From Flavobacterium defluvii (lineage in GTDB: Bacteria; Bacteroidota; Bacteroidia; Flavobacteriales; Flavobacteriaceae): a DNA stretch of 64,000 nucleotides. The notes under the pieces were generated by a model. That model searched no databases. It was not told where the DNA came from and saw only the letters and a list, made by a program, of their open reading frames with translations. Position numbers and translations under genes: made by a program. Positions 17,253-25,659 of this stretch are shown here, one piece after another. The stretch covers positions 124,001 to 188,000 of the forward strand of contig NZ_FQWC01000002.1 of NCBI RefSeq assembly GCF_900129555.1, given 5' to 3'. How positions within the stretch are numbered: position 1 is the stretch's first letter; every line of letters starts with the position of its first letter.

Positions 17253-18326
17253 TTATTTTAGAATTTCTTTATAAACATTAAAATATTCTGCAGCTGCAAC
17301 TTTCCAATCGAAACTTGCAGCTCTTTTTTTAAGCTGATTTTCGATCTCGGTTTTATTGCTTTCAAAATTAGATAATCCGTTAAAAAGTACATCTTTCATG
17401 TATTCAGGATCAAAATTGGTCCAGTAATTTGAGATTTCGCCGCCAATTTCTGGTAATGAGGTTTTATCAGACAAAAACACGGGTTTTCCAAAACGCATAG
17501 CTTCGATTGGAGGAAGACCAAAACCTTCGCGAATTGATGGAAAAAGAAACGCTGTACAGTTTTTCATATAAAACTGTTTTCCTTCGTCTGAAACTTTTCC
17601 GGTCAAAAAAACCTGATTTTCCAAACCATTATCAGAAATAAGTTTTTTGATTTCTTCCCCATACTTTTTATCATTATTCCCGGAAATAATCAAATTAAAA
17701 TCCTTTATTAATTTCATCATATTAATAATCGAACTATAATTTTTTCTTTCTATAAAATCCCCAATACAATAAAAGAATGGCTTGTCGACAGGAACATTAG
17801 AAACAAAAGCAGACGTATCTAAAATTGTTGAAATAGGATTCCCATTATAAATAACATATTCAGGAACATTAGGTACATTAAAATGTTCGTGCGTGTGTTT
17901 TTTTGCAAATTCAGAGATGTAAGTAATAGCAGTTGATCTTTCTAATTTTTCTCTAAAAAGCTTTTTTAATTTAGGACTTTTACTATCTGAAACTTCTTCA
18001 ACAAAATGAATATCGTGAACAGTTAAAAGGTAATTACTTTTATGAAAAGGCTCAACCTTAATGTTTTGATTTACAGAATGCCATAAATCGTATTTTTTTC
18101 GAATTCTAAACAACGGATGCCTCGAAAGACTACTATATTTATGATATTTGAATTTGTTTTTAAATTCTTCTTTAAGAAGTTCTGGTTTAGAACTGTTTAA
18201 AGTTAATTCGTAATCATTAAAATCGAGTGTAGACAATCCTTTTATTAGCTCATAATTAAAGGTTCCTAAACCTGATGCTCTGTTGTTTATATTATGTGTT
18301 TCTAGAAAAATACTTTTTTGGGACAT
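17253..18326 (-). CDS. Family 4 (GT-B) glycosyltransferase
   Basis: A 357-residue retaining glycosyltransferase. The N-terminal acceptor domain starts with HNINNRASGLGTFNYELIKG. The C-terminal domain shows FYCIGDFIERKNYSSII and the nucleotide-sugar signature FPSIREGFGLPPIEAM (E-x7-E). Members add mannose, glucose, rhamnose or related sugars to lipid-linked glycans. It is divergent from the Kdo-kinase-like gene; a one-mismatch -7 element (TACTTTCG on the minus strand, 18342-18349) precedes it. Confidence 0.9.
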   Translation of the reverse strand: MSQKSIFLETHNINNRASGLGTFNYELIKGLSTLDFNDYELTLNSSKPELLKEEFKNKFKYHKYSSLSRHPLFRIRKKYDLWHSVNQNIKVEPFHKSNYLLTVHDIHFVEEVSDSKSPKLKKLFREKLERSTAITYISEFAKKHTHEHFNVPNVPEYVIYNGNPISTILDTSAFVSNVPVDKPFFYCIGDFIERKNYSSIINMMKLIKDFNLIISGNNDKKYGEEIKKLISDNGLENQVFLTGKVSDEGKQFYMKNCTAFLFPSIREGFGLPPIEAMRFGKPVFLSDKTSLPEIGGEISNYWTNFDPEYMKDVLFNGLSNFESNKTEIENQLKKRAASFDWKVAAAEYFNVYKEILK

Positions 18327-18376
18327 TATTTTCTTTTTTTACGAAAGTACAATAATAATTTGAAGTCTTAAATATG

Positions 18377-18384
18377 TATTTTTG
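18377..18384 (+). promoter_or_regulatory. -7 element for the 18406 kinase gene
   Basis: TATTTTTG, 22 bases before the ATG at 18406. The in-frame TTG at 18382 overlaps it and is therefore not the start. Confidence 0.5.
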
Positions 18385-18405
18385 TCGTTTTATAACAAAC
18401 GACTA

Positions 18406-19173
18406 ATGAATTTTAAAGTAAATCCTTCTTTCGAAAATAAAACTTCGTCAATTCTTGACAAAATCCAAAATTTCAATACCTCAGGGGAGCTTTTTGGAAA
18501 TGGAGATCGTAACAAGATCAAATTGTTTGACTTAGATGGGAAAATGATTAATATTAAATCCTTTAAAATTCCAAATATAGTTAACAAAATTGCCTACCGA
18601 TATTTTAGAAAATCAAAAGCCAGACGCTCGTTTGAGTATGCAACGATTTTATTAGAAAAAGGAATTGGAACTCCGGAACCAATTGCATTTCTTGAAAATT
18701 TTAATTTTCCAGGTTTAAAAGACAGTTATTATGCCAGCGAACATCTAGTTACAGAGCTGACTTATAGAGAATTAGTTGAAATTCCGGATTATCCCGATCA
18801 CGACAATATTTTGAGACAGTTTGTGAAATTTACATTTGATCTTCATGAAAAAGGTGTAGAGTTTTTAGATCATTCTCCGGGAAATACATTGATTAAAAAG
18901 AATGAAAATGCAAATTATAGTTTCTTTTTAGTTGATTTAAACCGAATGAATTTTCATGAAAGTATGAGTTTTGAGCAGCGCATGAATAATTTTAGCCGTT
19001 TAACGCCTAAAAAAGAAATGATTGCTGTTATGAGCAATGAATATTCTAAATTTTATACCGAGAAATCAGAAACTGAAATTTTCGAAAAAATGTGGAAAGC
19101 TACTTCTGATTTTCAGGAAGAATTTGCAAGAAAGAAAAGATTAAAAAAGAAATTAAAATTCTGGAAATCTTAA
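18406..19173 (+). CDS. Lipopolysaccharide core kinase (Kdo/WaaP/InaA-like)
   Basis: A 255-residue protein of the protein-kinase-like LPS sugar kinase group. Visible motifs are the lysine of IKSFKIP (ATP anchor), SKARRSFEYATILLEKGI (helix C region), the catalytic loop LDHSPGNTLI and the metal-binding aspartate of FLVDLNRMNF. Relatives phosphorylate Kdo or heptose in the LPS inner core. Its C-terminal four bases overlap the convergent glycosyltransferase gene. The setting between glycosyltransferases supports a role in LPS core assembly. Confidence 0.82.
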   Translation: MNFKVNPSFENKTSSILDKIQNFNTSGELFGNGDRNKIKLFDLDGKMINIKSFKIPNIVNKIAYRYFRKSKARRSFEYATILLEKGIGTPEPIAFLENFNFPGLKDSYYASEHLVTELTYRELVEIPDYPDHDNILRQFVKFTFDLHEKGVEFLDHSPGNTLIKKNENANYSFFLVDLNRMNFHESMSFEQRMNNFSRLTPKKEMIAVMSNEYSKFYTEKSETEIFEKMWKATSDFQEEFARKKRLKKKLKFWKS

Positions 19174-19934
19174 TTTGCTCTAATCTTTTTAAGTTCCTGA
19201 AAACGAACTGCTACACTCAAAGCATTTAAATAACAAATTATAACTCCTTTTTTTCCGTCTAAAAAGCCCAATCTCAATAAATATTGATTTAGAAATTGAT
19301 AAGCCGGACGAATATAGAAATGGAAAAAGTGAGGTTTGGTATTTTTTATAAACTCTTCCTGCGCTTTTAACTTGCCGTAAAAAATCATTTTTTGCTTATA
19401 ATCTTCATAATTCGAATAAGAATAATGAGTTAGCTTGTTTTTTAATATTCCGGTTTTTCCGTTTACGATTAATTTTTCGTGAACAATTTTATTGTTGTTA
19501 TAACTCGCATTTTCTTTCTTAAAAAGACGAATTATTTTATCATTCTGCCAGCCGCTAAAACGAAGCTTTTTGTTCTCAAAAATAAAATCACGTGCTACAA
19601 AATAAGCAGAAGCAGCATTGTCCTGACTAATAACTGTTTTTATTTCCTGCTGAAGATCTGTGTTCAACCTCTCGTCGGCATCAATAAAAAGAATCCATGA
19701 ATTTGATGCTAAATCAATAGTATAATTACGCTGAAGGGCAAAATTATCAAAAGATCGCTGTACAATTTTTACATTTTTGTAAGTCGATGCTATTTCAAAA
19801 GTTTTGTCGATGCTAAAAGAATCTACAACGATTATTTCATCGGCGAAAGCCAAATTATCAAGAACTTCACGAATGTTTGATTCTTCATTATAAGTGATTA
19901 ATAAAGCAGATAAAAGTTGGTTTTGCGAAATCAT
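19170..19934 (-). CDS. Family 2 glycosyltransferase, LPS core type (WaaE/KdtX-like)
   Basis: A 254-residue glycosyltransferase. The sequence LITYNEESNIREVLDNLAFADEIIVVDSFS, with FALQRNYTIDLASNSWILFIDADERL, is the pattern of the WaaE/KdtX group, which adds glucose to inner-core heptose in enterobacteria. The exact sugar here is unknown. It follows the GT9 gene by two bases on the same strand, forming a two-gene operon. Confidence 0.88.
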   Translation of the reverse strand: MISQNQLLSALLITYNEESNIREVLDNLAFADEIIVVDSFSIDKTFEIASTYKNVKIVQRSFDNFALQRNYTIDLASNSWILFIDADERLNTDLQQEIKTVISQDNAASAYFVARDFIFENKKLRFSGWQNDKIIRLFKKENASYNNNKIVHEKLIVNGKTGILKNKLTHYSYSNYEDYKQKMIFYGKLKAQEEFIKNTKPHFFHFYIRPAYQFLNQYLLRLGFLDGKKGVIICYLNALSVAVRFQELKKIRAN

Positions 19935-19936
19935 TT

Positions 19937-21001
19937 TTAGCTGATATTTTTTTCTATAAATGATTCGATTTTATCTTTAAAGAATTCAGGTTTAAATTCT
20001 TGATATAGAGACAAAGCTTCTTTTTTTAGCATTTTTTCAGATTTCTGTTCAAATAAATCAGATCTATAATCTTTTAAATGAACAGAAAGATGATGAATTC
20101 CATCTTCAAAAGTAGCCCATATTTTCTTTTCAATCCATGGAGAAAAAATTATAAAAGAAGGTTTTTCTAAAGCTTTTGCCATATTTATGGCACCGCCATC
20201 GTTTCCGATAATGGCATCACATTGATTCATAAGAGCAATAAACGAACGTAAATCTCCACCCAATAAATCAAAATATATTTTTTCCTGAGTTGAAGGTTTG
20301 CAGGTATTAAATACTGTTTTGGCATCTTCTAACTGTTTTGGGAAATAATTAAACAGAATATTTACATCGGCATTATCTGCAACAAAATCTACAACTTTAG
20401 ACATGAATTCTAAAGGATATGTTTTTAGTTTTTCGCTTCCTAAAAGACTAATCATTATAGTTTTTCTGTCTTTTCGAACGTTATTTTTTTCAAGTAATGC
20501 TAAAGCTTCCTGATTTTCTTTTTCTGAAACAAATAATTTCGGAATTGGATCTATTTTAATTTTTAAATCTAAAGGTTCTAATAAAGAAAGTCTTCTCTCG
20601 ATTGCTAAGCCCAAATTAGTTTTAGGAAAAGGAGCAAAAGGGACATTATCGGTATACAGAAAATTTCTTCCAGTTTTTTTATAAGAGATTTTTCTTTTTG
20701 CATTGCTTAAAAATACTAAAATCCAGCTTTCAAGTTTTGAATAAGCATCAATTAAAAGATCGTATTTTTCATTTCGAAGCTGAAAACCAAGTTTCAAAAG
20801 CTCCTTTTTGCTTTTTCGATGTTTTTCTTCAAATAAAATAATATTATCAATACTTGTATTCCCTTCTAAAACCGGAGTTGTAGAAGCGTAAACTAAATAA
20901 TCGATTTGGGCATCTGGATATGCAGCACGCAGATTATTGCAAATAATACTGCTCACCAAAACATCTCCAATCATTTTTTGTTGGATAACAAGTATCTTCA
21001 T
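19937..21001 (-). CDS. Family 9 glycosyltransferase (heptosyltransferase-like)
   Basis: A 354-residue GT-B glycosyltransferase of the ADP-heptose:LPS heptosyltransferase family. It starts with ILVIQQKMIGDVLVSS (KxxxxGD), and the C-terminal donor domain has CDAIIGNDGGAINMAKAL, the GNDGG(x)xH-type motif in which the usual histidine is replaced by asparagine (INMAKAL). It is first in an operon with the WaaE-like gene and probably builds the LPS core. Confidence 0.88.
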   Translation of the reverse strand: MKILVIQQKMIGDVLVSSIICNNLRAAYPDAQIDYLVYASTTPVLEGNTSIDNIILFEEKHRKSKKELLKLGFQLRNEKYDLLIDAYSKLESWILVFLSNAKRKISYKKTGRNFLYTDNVPFAPFPKTNLGLAIERRLSLLEPLDLKIKIDPIPKLFVSEKENQEALALLEKNNVRKDRKTIMISLLGSEKLKTYPLEFMSKVVDFVADNADVNILFNYFPKQLEDAKTVFNTCKPSTQEKIYFDLLGGDLRSFIALMNQCDAIIGNDGGAINMAKALEKPSFIIFSPWIEKKIWATFEDGIHHLSVHLKDYRSDLFEQKSEKMLKKEALSLYQEFKPEFFKDKIESFIEKNIS

Positions 21002-21040
21002 TTAAAAACGGAATCTTATAATTAATTACAAATTGACGTA

Positions 21041-21085
21041 AAAAAAATCCAAATTCCAATGATTAAATCGGAATTTGGATTTTTA
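21041..21085 (-). terminator. Terminator after dapD
   Basis: AAAATCCAAATTCC (about 21044-21057) pairs with GGAATTTGGATTTT (21070-21083), flanked by A- and T-runs, directly after the dapD stop. It may work in both directions. Confidence 0.7.
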
Positions 21086-21102
21086 ATTTATTACTTTTTA
21101 AA

Positions 21103-21918
21103 TTACACAGCAACGTCGTACTCGCGAAGTGCATTGTTTAAAGAAGTTTTTAAATCTGTAGATGGTTTACGAGTTCCAATGATTAAGGCACAAGGAACTT
21201 GGTATTCTCCGGCAGCAAATTTCTTAGTGTAGCTTCCTGGAATAACTACAGAACGTGCAGGAACAAAACCTTTTATTTCAACTGGTTCGTCGCCAGTAAC
21301 ATCAATGATTTTTGTTGAAGCAGTCAAACAAACATTAGCACCAAGAACAGCTTCTTTGCCAACGTGAACTCCTTCTACAACAATACAACGAGAACCAATA
21401 AAAGCACCGTCTTCGATAATTACCGGAGCAGCCTGTAATGGTTCTAAAACACCGCCAATTCCAACACCACCACTTAAGTGAACATTTTTACCAATTTGTG
21501 CACAGCTTCCAACAGTTGCCCAAGTGTCAACCATAGTTCCTTCGTCAACATAAGCACCGATGTTTACATAACTTGGCATCAAAATAACACCACTGGAAAT
21601 ATATGCTCCGTAACGTGCAACAGCATTTGGTACTACACGAATTCCTTTTTCAGCATAATTTCTTTTTAGTAACATTTTATCGTGATATTCGAAAATACCC
21701 GATTCCCATGTTTCCATTTTTTGAATTGGGAAATACATTACAACTGCTTTTTTTACCCATTCGTTTACCTGCCACTTGTCACCAACTGGTTCTGCAACAC
21801 GTAATTTTCCGGCGTCAACTAATTCGATAACTTCTCTAATAGCATCAGTTGTAGTTTTTTCTTGTAGTAAAGCTCTGTTTTCCCAAGCTTGTTCAATTAT
21901 AGTCTGTAAAGAATTCAT
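21103..21918 (-). CDS. dapD: 2,3,4,5-tetrahydropyridine-2,6-dicarboxylate N-succinyltransferase
   Basis: Lysine and meso-diaminopimelate biosynthesis enzyme that succinylates tetrahydrodipicolinate using succinyl-CoA. The 271-residue protein has the DapD layout: a helical N-terminal domain (MNSLQTIIEQAWENR), then the hexapeptide beta-helix with SGVILMPSYVNIGAYVDEGT, VDTWATVGSCAQIG and GGVGIGGVLEPLQ. Length and motifs match the succinylase branch of the pathway. A -7 element at 21934-21941 and a downstream hairpin suggest a single-gene transcript. Confidence 0.97.
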   Translation of the reverse strand: MNSLQTIIEQAWENRALLQEKTTTDAIREVIELVDAGKLRVAEPVGDKWQVNEWVKKAVVMYFPIQKMETWESGIFEYHDKMLLKRNYAEKGIRVVPNAVARYGAYISSGVILMPSYVNIGAYVDEGTMVDTWATVGSCAQIGKNVHLSGGVGIGGVLEPLQAAPVIIEDGAFIGSRCIVVEGVHVGKEAVLGANVCLTASTKIIDVTGDEPVEIKGFVPARSVVIPGSYTKKFAAGEYQVPCALIIGTRKPSTDLKTSLNNALREYDVAV

Positions 21919-21933
21919 AGTTTAAATTTTTGG

Positions 21934-21941
21934 CAAAGATA
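21934..21941 (-). promoter_or_regulatory. -7 element for dapD
   Basis: Minus strand TATCTTTG, 15 bases before the dapD ATG. Confidence 0.55.
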
Positions 21942-22071
21942 AGGTATTTGTAGAAATGCAAAAAAGTAAAGAGACTTGAAAGTGTTATAAATATAACTTT
22001 TTGTTTTTAATTTGATAAATAAAATCTTAATTGAAAAAATCAGCCACTAAAAGTTTTTTTTATATCAAAAT

Positions 22072-22085
22072 ATGACAAATATCAG
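22072..22085 (+). promoter_or_regulatory. Fnr-like box before the PAS gene
   Basis: ATGACAAATATCAG differs by few positions from the palindromes before the copper ATPase, ccoS and hemN genes. Its centre (22078.5) is 33 bp upstream of the centre of the -7 element (22111.5), the same spacing as at hemN and the ATPase gene. This places it near -40, a class II activator position. Confidence 0.6.
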
Positions 22086-22107
22086 ATTTTGAACTTTTTC
22101 TTCCCTC

Positions 22108-22115
22108 TACTTTTG
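22108..22115 (+). promoter_or_regulatory. -7 element for the PAS gene
   Basis: TACTTTTG matches TAnnTTTG. The leader to the ATG at 22181 would be about 60 bases. Confidence 0.55.
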
Positions 22116-22180
22116 TCGAATTAATTCTGAAGAACTCGGAATTAAATAATCCAATCCAAAACATATTAAATTGACAAAAC

Positions 22181-22807
22181 ATGAATCAAGAAAACCAACT
22201 CCGAACTCCAGTTACAGTTATTGATAAAGAAGTTACGTGGGATAAAACTCAGGTAATTATGAGTAAAACAAATGCTTTTGGTATTATCGAATATGCCAAC
22301 GAAGTTTTTGTTGATGTTTGTGGTTACGAAGATTACGAATTAATGGGACAGCCACATAATATTATCCGTCATCCGGATATGCCAAAAGTTATTTTTAAAG
22401 TACTTTGGGAAAATCTGAAAAACGGAAAAAACTTTCATGCAATAGTAAAAAACCTCGCAAAATCAGGAAGATACTATTGGGTAATTACAGATTTTGATAT
22501 TGCAAGAGATGAAAATGGTGTTATTGTAAATTATTTTGGAAGAAGACAATCTGTGCCACAAGAAGTTATTGCTATGCATATCGAACCTTTGTACAAAAAA
22601 CTGCTCCAAATTGAAGCCGCAAGTGGAGTTGAATTCAGTGAAAAATATTTGATAGGTTTCTTAGAAGAAAAAAACAGAAGTTATGTTGAATATATTAAGG
22701 AACTGATTTATGAACATGAAAAAAATCAGGCAAAGTTTGCTAATTATGAAGAAGAACAAGGAGAAGAAGAACACAGAGGTTTTTTTAGCAGATTGTTTAA
22801 TAGATAA
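22181..22807 (+). CDS. PAS domain protein, aerotaxis-receptor-like sensor domain
   Basis: A 208-residue cytosolic protein. Residues about 20-125 form a PAS domain closest in pattern to the Aer redox PAS: IEYANEVFVDVCGYEDYELMG, then HNIIRHPDMPKVIFKVLW and GRYYWVITDFD. In Aer this domain binds FAD and senses redox state. The C-terminal 80 residues are charged helix with no membrane segment, methyl-accepting domain, kinase or GGDEF, so the output is unknown. A Fnr-like box precedes it, suggesting low-oxygen induction. A hairpin terminator follows. Confidence 0.85.
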   Translation: MNQENQLRTPVTVIDKEVTWDKTQVIMSKTNAFGIIEYANEVFVDVCGYEDYELMGQPHNIIRHPDMPKVIFKVLWENLKNGKNFHAIVKNLAKSGRYYWVITDFDIARDENGVIVNYFGRRQSVPQEVIAMHIEPLYKKLLQIEAASGVEFSEKYLIGFLEEKNRSYVEYIKELIYEHEKNQAKFANYEEEQGEEEHRGFFSRLFNR

Positions 22808-22845
22808 ATAAGAATAATTTTTTAGTTGTTAAATATTTAGGTTCG

Positions 22846-22880
22846 GGTCCGTTTTGAATTATTCAGGGCGGGCCTTTTGG
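22846..22880 (+). terminator. Possible terminator after the PAS gene
   Basis: GGTCCG (22846-22851) pairs with CGGGCC (22869-22874) with one G-U pair, followed by TTTTGGGTTTT. The U-tract is interrupted. Confidence 0.4.
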
Positions 22881-22924
22881 GTTTTAAATATCAAATTCTC
22901 TTTAAGTTTTACAGATTTCCTTGT

Positions 22925-22932
22925 TATCTTTG
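22925..22932 (+). promoter_or_regulatory. -7 element for ruvX
   Basis: TATCTTTG, 13 bases before the ruvX ATG at 22946. Confidence 0.5.
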
Positions 22933-22945
22933 ATAAAAAATTAAA

Positions 22946-23362
22946 ATGCCAAGAATCCTCTCCATAGATTACGGACAAAAACGTACAGGAATTGCAGTTA
23001 CTGATGAAATGCAGATTATTGCATCAGGATTAACCACAATTCCAACCCATACTTTAATTGACTTTCTAAAAGATTATTTTGCAAAAGAAAAAGTAGAAGC
23101 CGTTTTAATTGGCGAACCGAAACAAATGAATGGACAGCCATCAGAAAGTGCATCTGTAATTAATGGTTTTGTAACTCATTTTTCAAATATTTTTCCTGAA
23201 ATGAAAGTTATTCGTGTTGACGAACGTTTTACTTCAAAAATAGCTTTTCAAACCGTGATTGACAGCGGACTTAGTAAAAAACAGCGCCAAAATAAAGGGC
23301 TGATTGATGAAATTTCTGCCACAATTATGCTTCAGGATTATCTTTCATCCAGACGTTTTTAA
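22946..23362 (+). CDS. ruvX: Putative pre-16S rRNA nuclease / Holliday junction resolvase RuvX (YqgF)
   Basis: A 138-residue RNase H-fold protein of the YqgF family, reported to mature the 5' end of 16S rRNA and proposed as a resolvase. The opening RILSIDYGQKRTGIAVTD contains the first catalytic aspartate, GEPKQMNGQ the central motif, and RVDERFTS plus DEISATIMLQDYL the remaining acidic residues. Its length is normal. It is a single gene between the PAS gene and mqo with its own -7 element. Confidence 0.93.
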   Translation: MPRILSIDYGQKRTGIAVTDEMQIIASGLTTIPTHTLIDFLKDYFAKEKVEAVLIGEPKQMNGQPSESASVINGFVTHFSNIFPEMKVIRVDERFTSKIAFQTVIDSGLSKKQRQNKGLIDEISATIMLQDYLSSRRF

Positions 23363-23456
23363 GTTTATTTCGGATTAATTTTTCTTTTTTAGAAAAAATT
23401 ATAATTTCCTAACTTTTATCATATAAAAATTAGTTTTTTTTTGCGATTGAAAAAAG

Positions 23457-23464
23457 TACCTTTG
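23457..23464 (+). promoter_or_regulatory. -7 element for mqo
   Basis: TACCTTTG matches TAnnTTTG, 23 bases before the mqo ATG. Confidence 0.5.
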
Positions 23465-23487
23465 CATTTTAAAAACAAATTACTGTT

Positions 23488-24981
23488 ATGCCTGACAATA
23501 CAATACGTTCCAATAGTGAAGTAGTGCTTATTGGAGCTGGAATTATGAGTGCAACTCTAGGATTAATTTTGAAAGAGCTGCAGCCTGATATAAAAATTGA
23601 AATTTATGAAAGATTAGATGTGGCAGCAGCAGAAAGCTCAGATGCCTGGAATAATGCAGGAACCGGACACTCTGCCTTTTGTGAATTAAATTATACTCCT
23701 GAAAAAGCGGATGGAAGTATTGATCCAAAAAAAGCAATCAGTATAGCAGAATCTTTTGAAATTTCACGCCAGTTCTGGTCATATCTTGTACAGGAAAATA
23801 AAGTTCCTTCTCCGGAAAATTTTATTAAAAGTGTTCCTCACATGAGTTTTGTTTGGGGAGATAAAAATGTCGAATATTTAAAAAAGAGATTTGAAGCTCT
23901 GCAAAGCAATCCTATTTTTGCAGATATGACATTTAGTACTGATTTTAATCAGCTGAAAGAATGGATGCCCCTTGTTATGGAAGGCAGAGATGAAGGAGAG
24001 AAGCTTGCCGCTACACATATGGAAATTGGTACCGATGTTAATTTTGGAGCCTTAACCAGAAGCATGTTTAATTATCTTGAAAAACTTGACGGTGTAACTT
24101 TATATTTTAATCACGAGGTTAAAAAATTAAGACAACGTGAGGATAAATCATGGAGAATTAAGATTACAGATTTATCGACAGGTCAAAAAAGAAAAGCATA
24201 TACAAAATTTGTATTTATTGGAGCTGGCGGTGGTTCATTACCATTATTAGAAAAAGCAGGCGTACCTGAGGGTCATGGTTATGGTGGTTTCCCTGTTAGC
24301 GGACAATGGCTGAAATGTACAAACCCGGAAGTTATTGCAAAACATCAGGCTAAAGTTTACGGAAAAGCGAGCGTTGGAGCTCCTCCAATGTCTGTTCCGC
24401 ATATTGATACACGTGTGATTGATGGAGAGAAAGCGCTTCTTTTTGGGCCTTTTGCCGGATTTTCAACACGTTTCTTAAAAAATGGTTCTTATTTAGATTT
24501 ACCATTATCGATTAAAGCAAATAACTTAATTCCGATGCTTTCTGCCGGATTTCACAATATTCCATTAACGAAATATTTAATTGAGCAGGTTCGTCAGTCT
24601 CCAAAAGACAGAATAAAAGCGCTTCGTGAATATCTGCCAACAGCACGTTCTAAAGACTGGAAATTAGAAAAAGCCGGACAGCGTGTTCAGGTTATTAAAA
24701 AAGGTGAAAATGGTGGTGGAGTTCTTGAATTTGGGACAGAAGTAATCAACACTCACGATGGAACTTTAGCAGTATTATTAGGAGCTTCTCCTGGAGCATC
24801 AACTGCTGTAGCGATTATGATTGATTTAATAAGCAGATGTTTTACAAACCAGATTAAAACGCCGGAATGGGAAGCTAAAATGAAAAAAATGATTCCGTCT
24901 TATGGTAAAACTCTAAACGATAAACCAGAGTTATTAGCAGAAATGAGAAAACACACCGCTGAAGTTTTAAAAATTAAATAA
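23488..24981 (+). CDS. mqo: Malate:quinone oxidoreductase
   Basis: FAD-dependent membrane-associated enzyme of the TCA cycle that oxidises malate to oxaloacetate and passes electrons to the quinone pool. The 497-residue protein begins with the FAD-binding VVLIGAGIMSATLG and has the Mqo signatures SSDAWNNAGTGHSAFCELNYTP and GGGSLPLLEKAG; LLGASPGASTAV closes the FAD domain. Length and motifs match Mqo and not the NAD-linked malate dehydrogenase. It has its own promoter and terminator. Confidence 0.96.
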   Translation: MPDNTIRSNSEVVLIGAGIMSATLGLILKELQPDIKIEIYERLDVAAAESSDAWNNAGTGHSAFCELNYTPEKADGSIDPKKAISIAESFEISRQFWSYLVQENKVPSPENFIKSVPHMSFVWGDKNVEYLKKRFEALQSNPIFADMTFSTDFNQLKEWMPLVMEGRDEGEKLAATHMEIGTDVNFGALTRSMFNYLEKLDGVTLYFNHEVKKLRQREDKSWRIKITDLSTGQKRKAYTKFVFIGAGGGSLPLLEKAGVPEGHGYGGFPVSGQWLKCTNPEVIAKHQAKVYGKASVGAPPMSVPHIDTRVIDGEKALLFGPFAGFSTRFLKNGSYLDLPLSIKANNLIPMLSAGFHNIPLTKYLIEQVRQSPKDRIKALREYLPTARSKDWKLEKAGQRVQVIKKGENGGGVLEFGTEVINTHDGTLAVLLGASPGASTAVAIMIDLISRCFTNQIKTPEWEAKMKKMIPSYGKTLNDKPELLAEMRKHTAEVLKIK

Positions 24982-25006
24982 TTCAAATTTCGAATGTAAT
25001 ATAAAA

Positions 25007-25044
25007 CCAAAGGACTTAGTTTATAATTAACTAGGTCCTTTTTT
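25007..25044 (+). terminator. Terminator after mqo
   Basis: AAAGGACTTAGTT (25009-25021) pairs with AACTAGGTCCTTT (25029-25041) with one G-U pair, followed by a T-run. Confidence 0.75.
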
Positions 25045-25062
25045 AATTATAATAAAAACAAT

Positions 25063-25635
25063 ATGATATTTTCAAAAACAGACAAACCGGCTTTAATTTT
25101 AATTGATATTCAGAAAGGATTTGATAATATTGATTATTGGGGAGGAGAAAGAAATAATCCGAATGCAGAAGAAAATGCAGCTGAAATTTTAAAACTGTGG
25201 AGAGAAAATGGTTTTCCGATATTTCATATTCAGCATTGTTCTTCCAATCCAAATTCATTGTTGAATGAAAATAATTCGGGAAATGAATTTAAGGATTTGG
25301 TTAAACCAAATGAAGATGAAACCGTTATAAAGAAAAACGTAAACAGTGCTTTTATTGGAACAAATTTAAAAGAACAGTTAGATCAGGCAAAAATTAAAAC
25401 ACTTGTAATTTTAGGTTTAACAACAGATCATTGTGTTTCGACAACGACAAGAATGGCAGGAAATTTTGGTTATGAAGTATTTGTAGTTTCTGATGCAACG
25501 GCAACATTTAATAAAAAAGGTGTTGACGGACAAAATTTCTCAGCAGAATTAATTCATGATACTGCGCTTGCCAGCTTAAATGAAGAATTTGCAAGTGTTG
25601 TAACAACCAGTTTTATAAAACAAAATCTACTTTAA
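25063..25635 (+). CDS. Isochorismatase-like cysteine hydrolase
   Basis: A 190-residue member of the cysteine hydrolase (isochorismatase-like) family, which includes nicotinamidases and N-carbamoyl hydrolases. The catalytic triad is visible: Asp18 in ALILIDIQKGF, a lysine in TVIKKNVNSAF, and the cysteine in GLTTDHCVSTTTRMA. The glycine-threonine loop and cis-peptide region are normal. The metal-binding pattern of nicotinamidase (DxHxxxH) is not present, so the substrate is open. It converges on the FUSC gene. Confidence 0.88.
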   Translation: MIFSKTDKPALILIDIQKGFDNIDYWGGERNNPNAEENAAEILKLWRENGFPIFHIQHCSSNPNSLLNENNSGNEFKDLVKPNEDETVIKKNVNSAFIGTNLKEQLDQAKIKTLVILGLTTDHCVSTTTRMAGNFGYEVFVVSDATATFNKKGVDGQNFSAELIHDTALASLNEEFASVVTTSFIKQNLL

Positions 25636-25659
25636 TTATGTAATTAAGAATTAAAAGTT

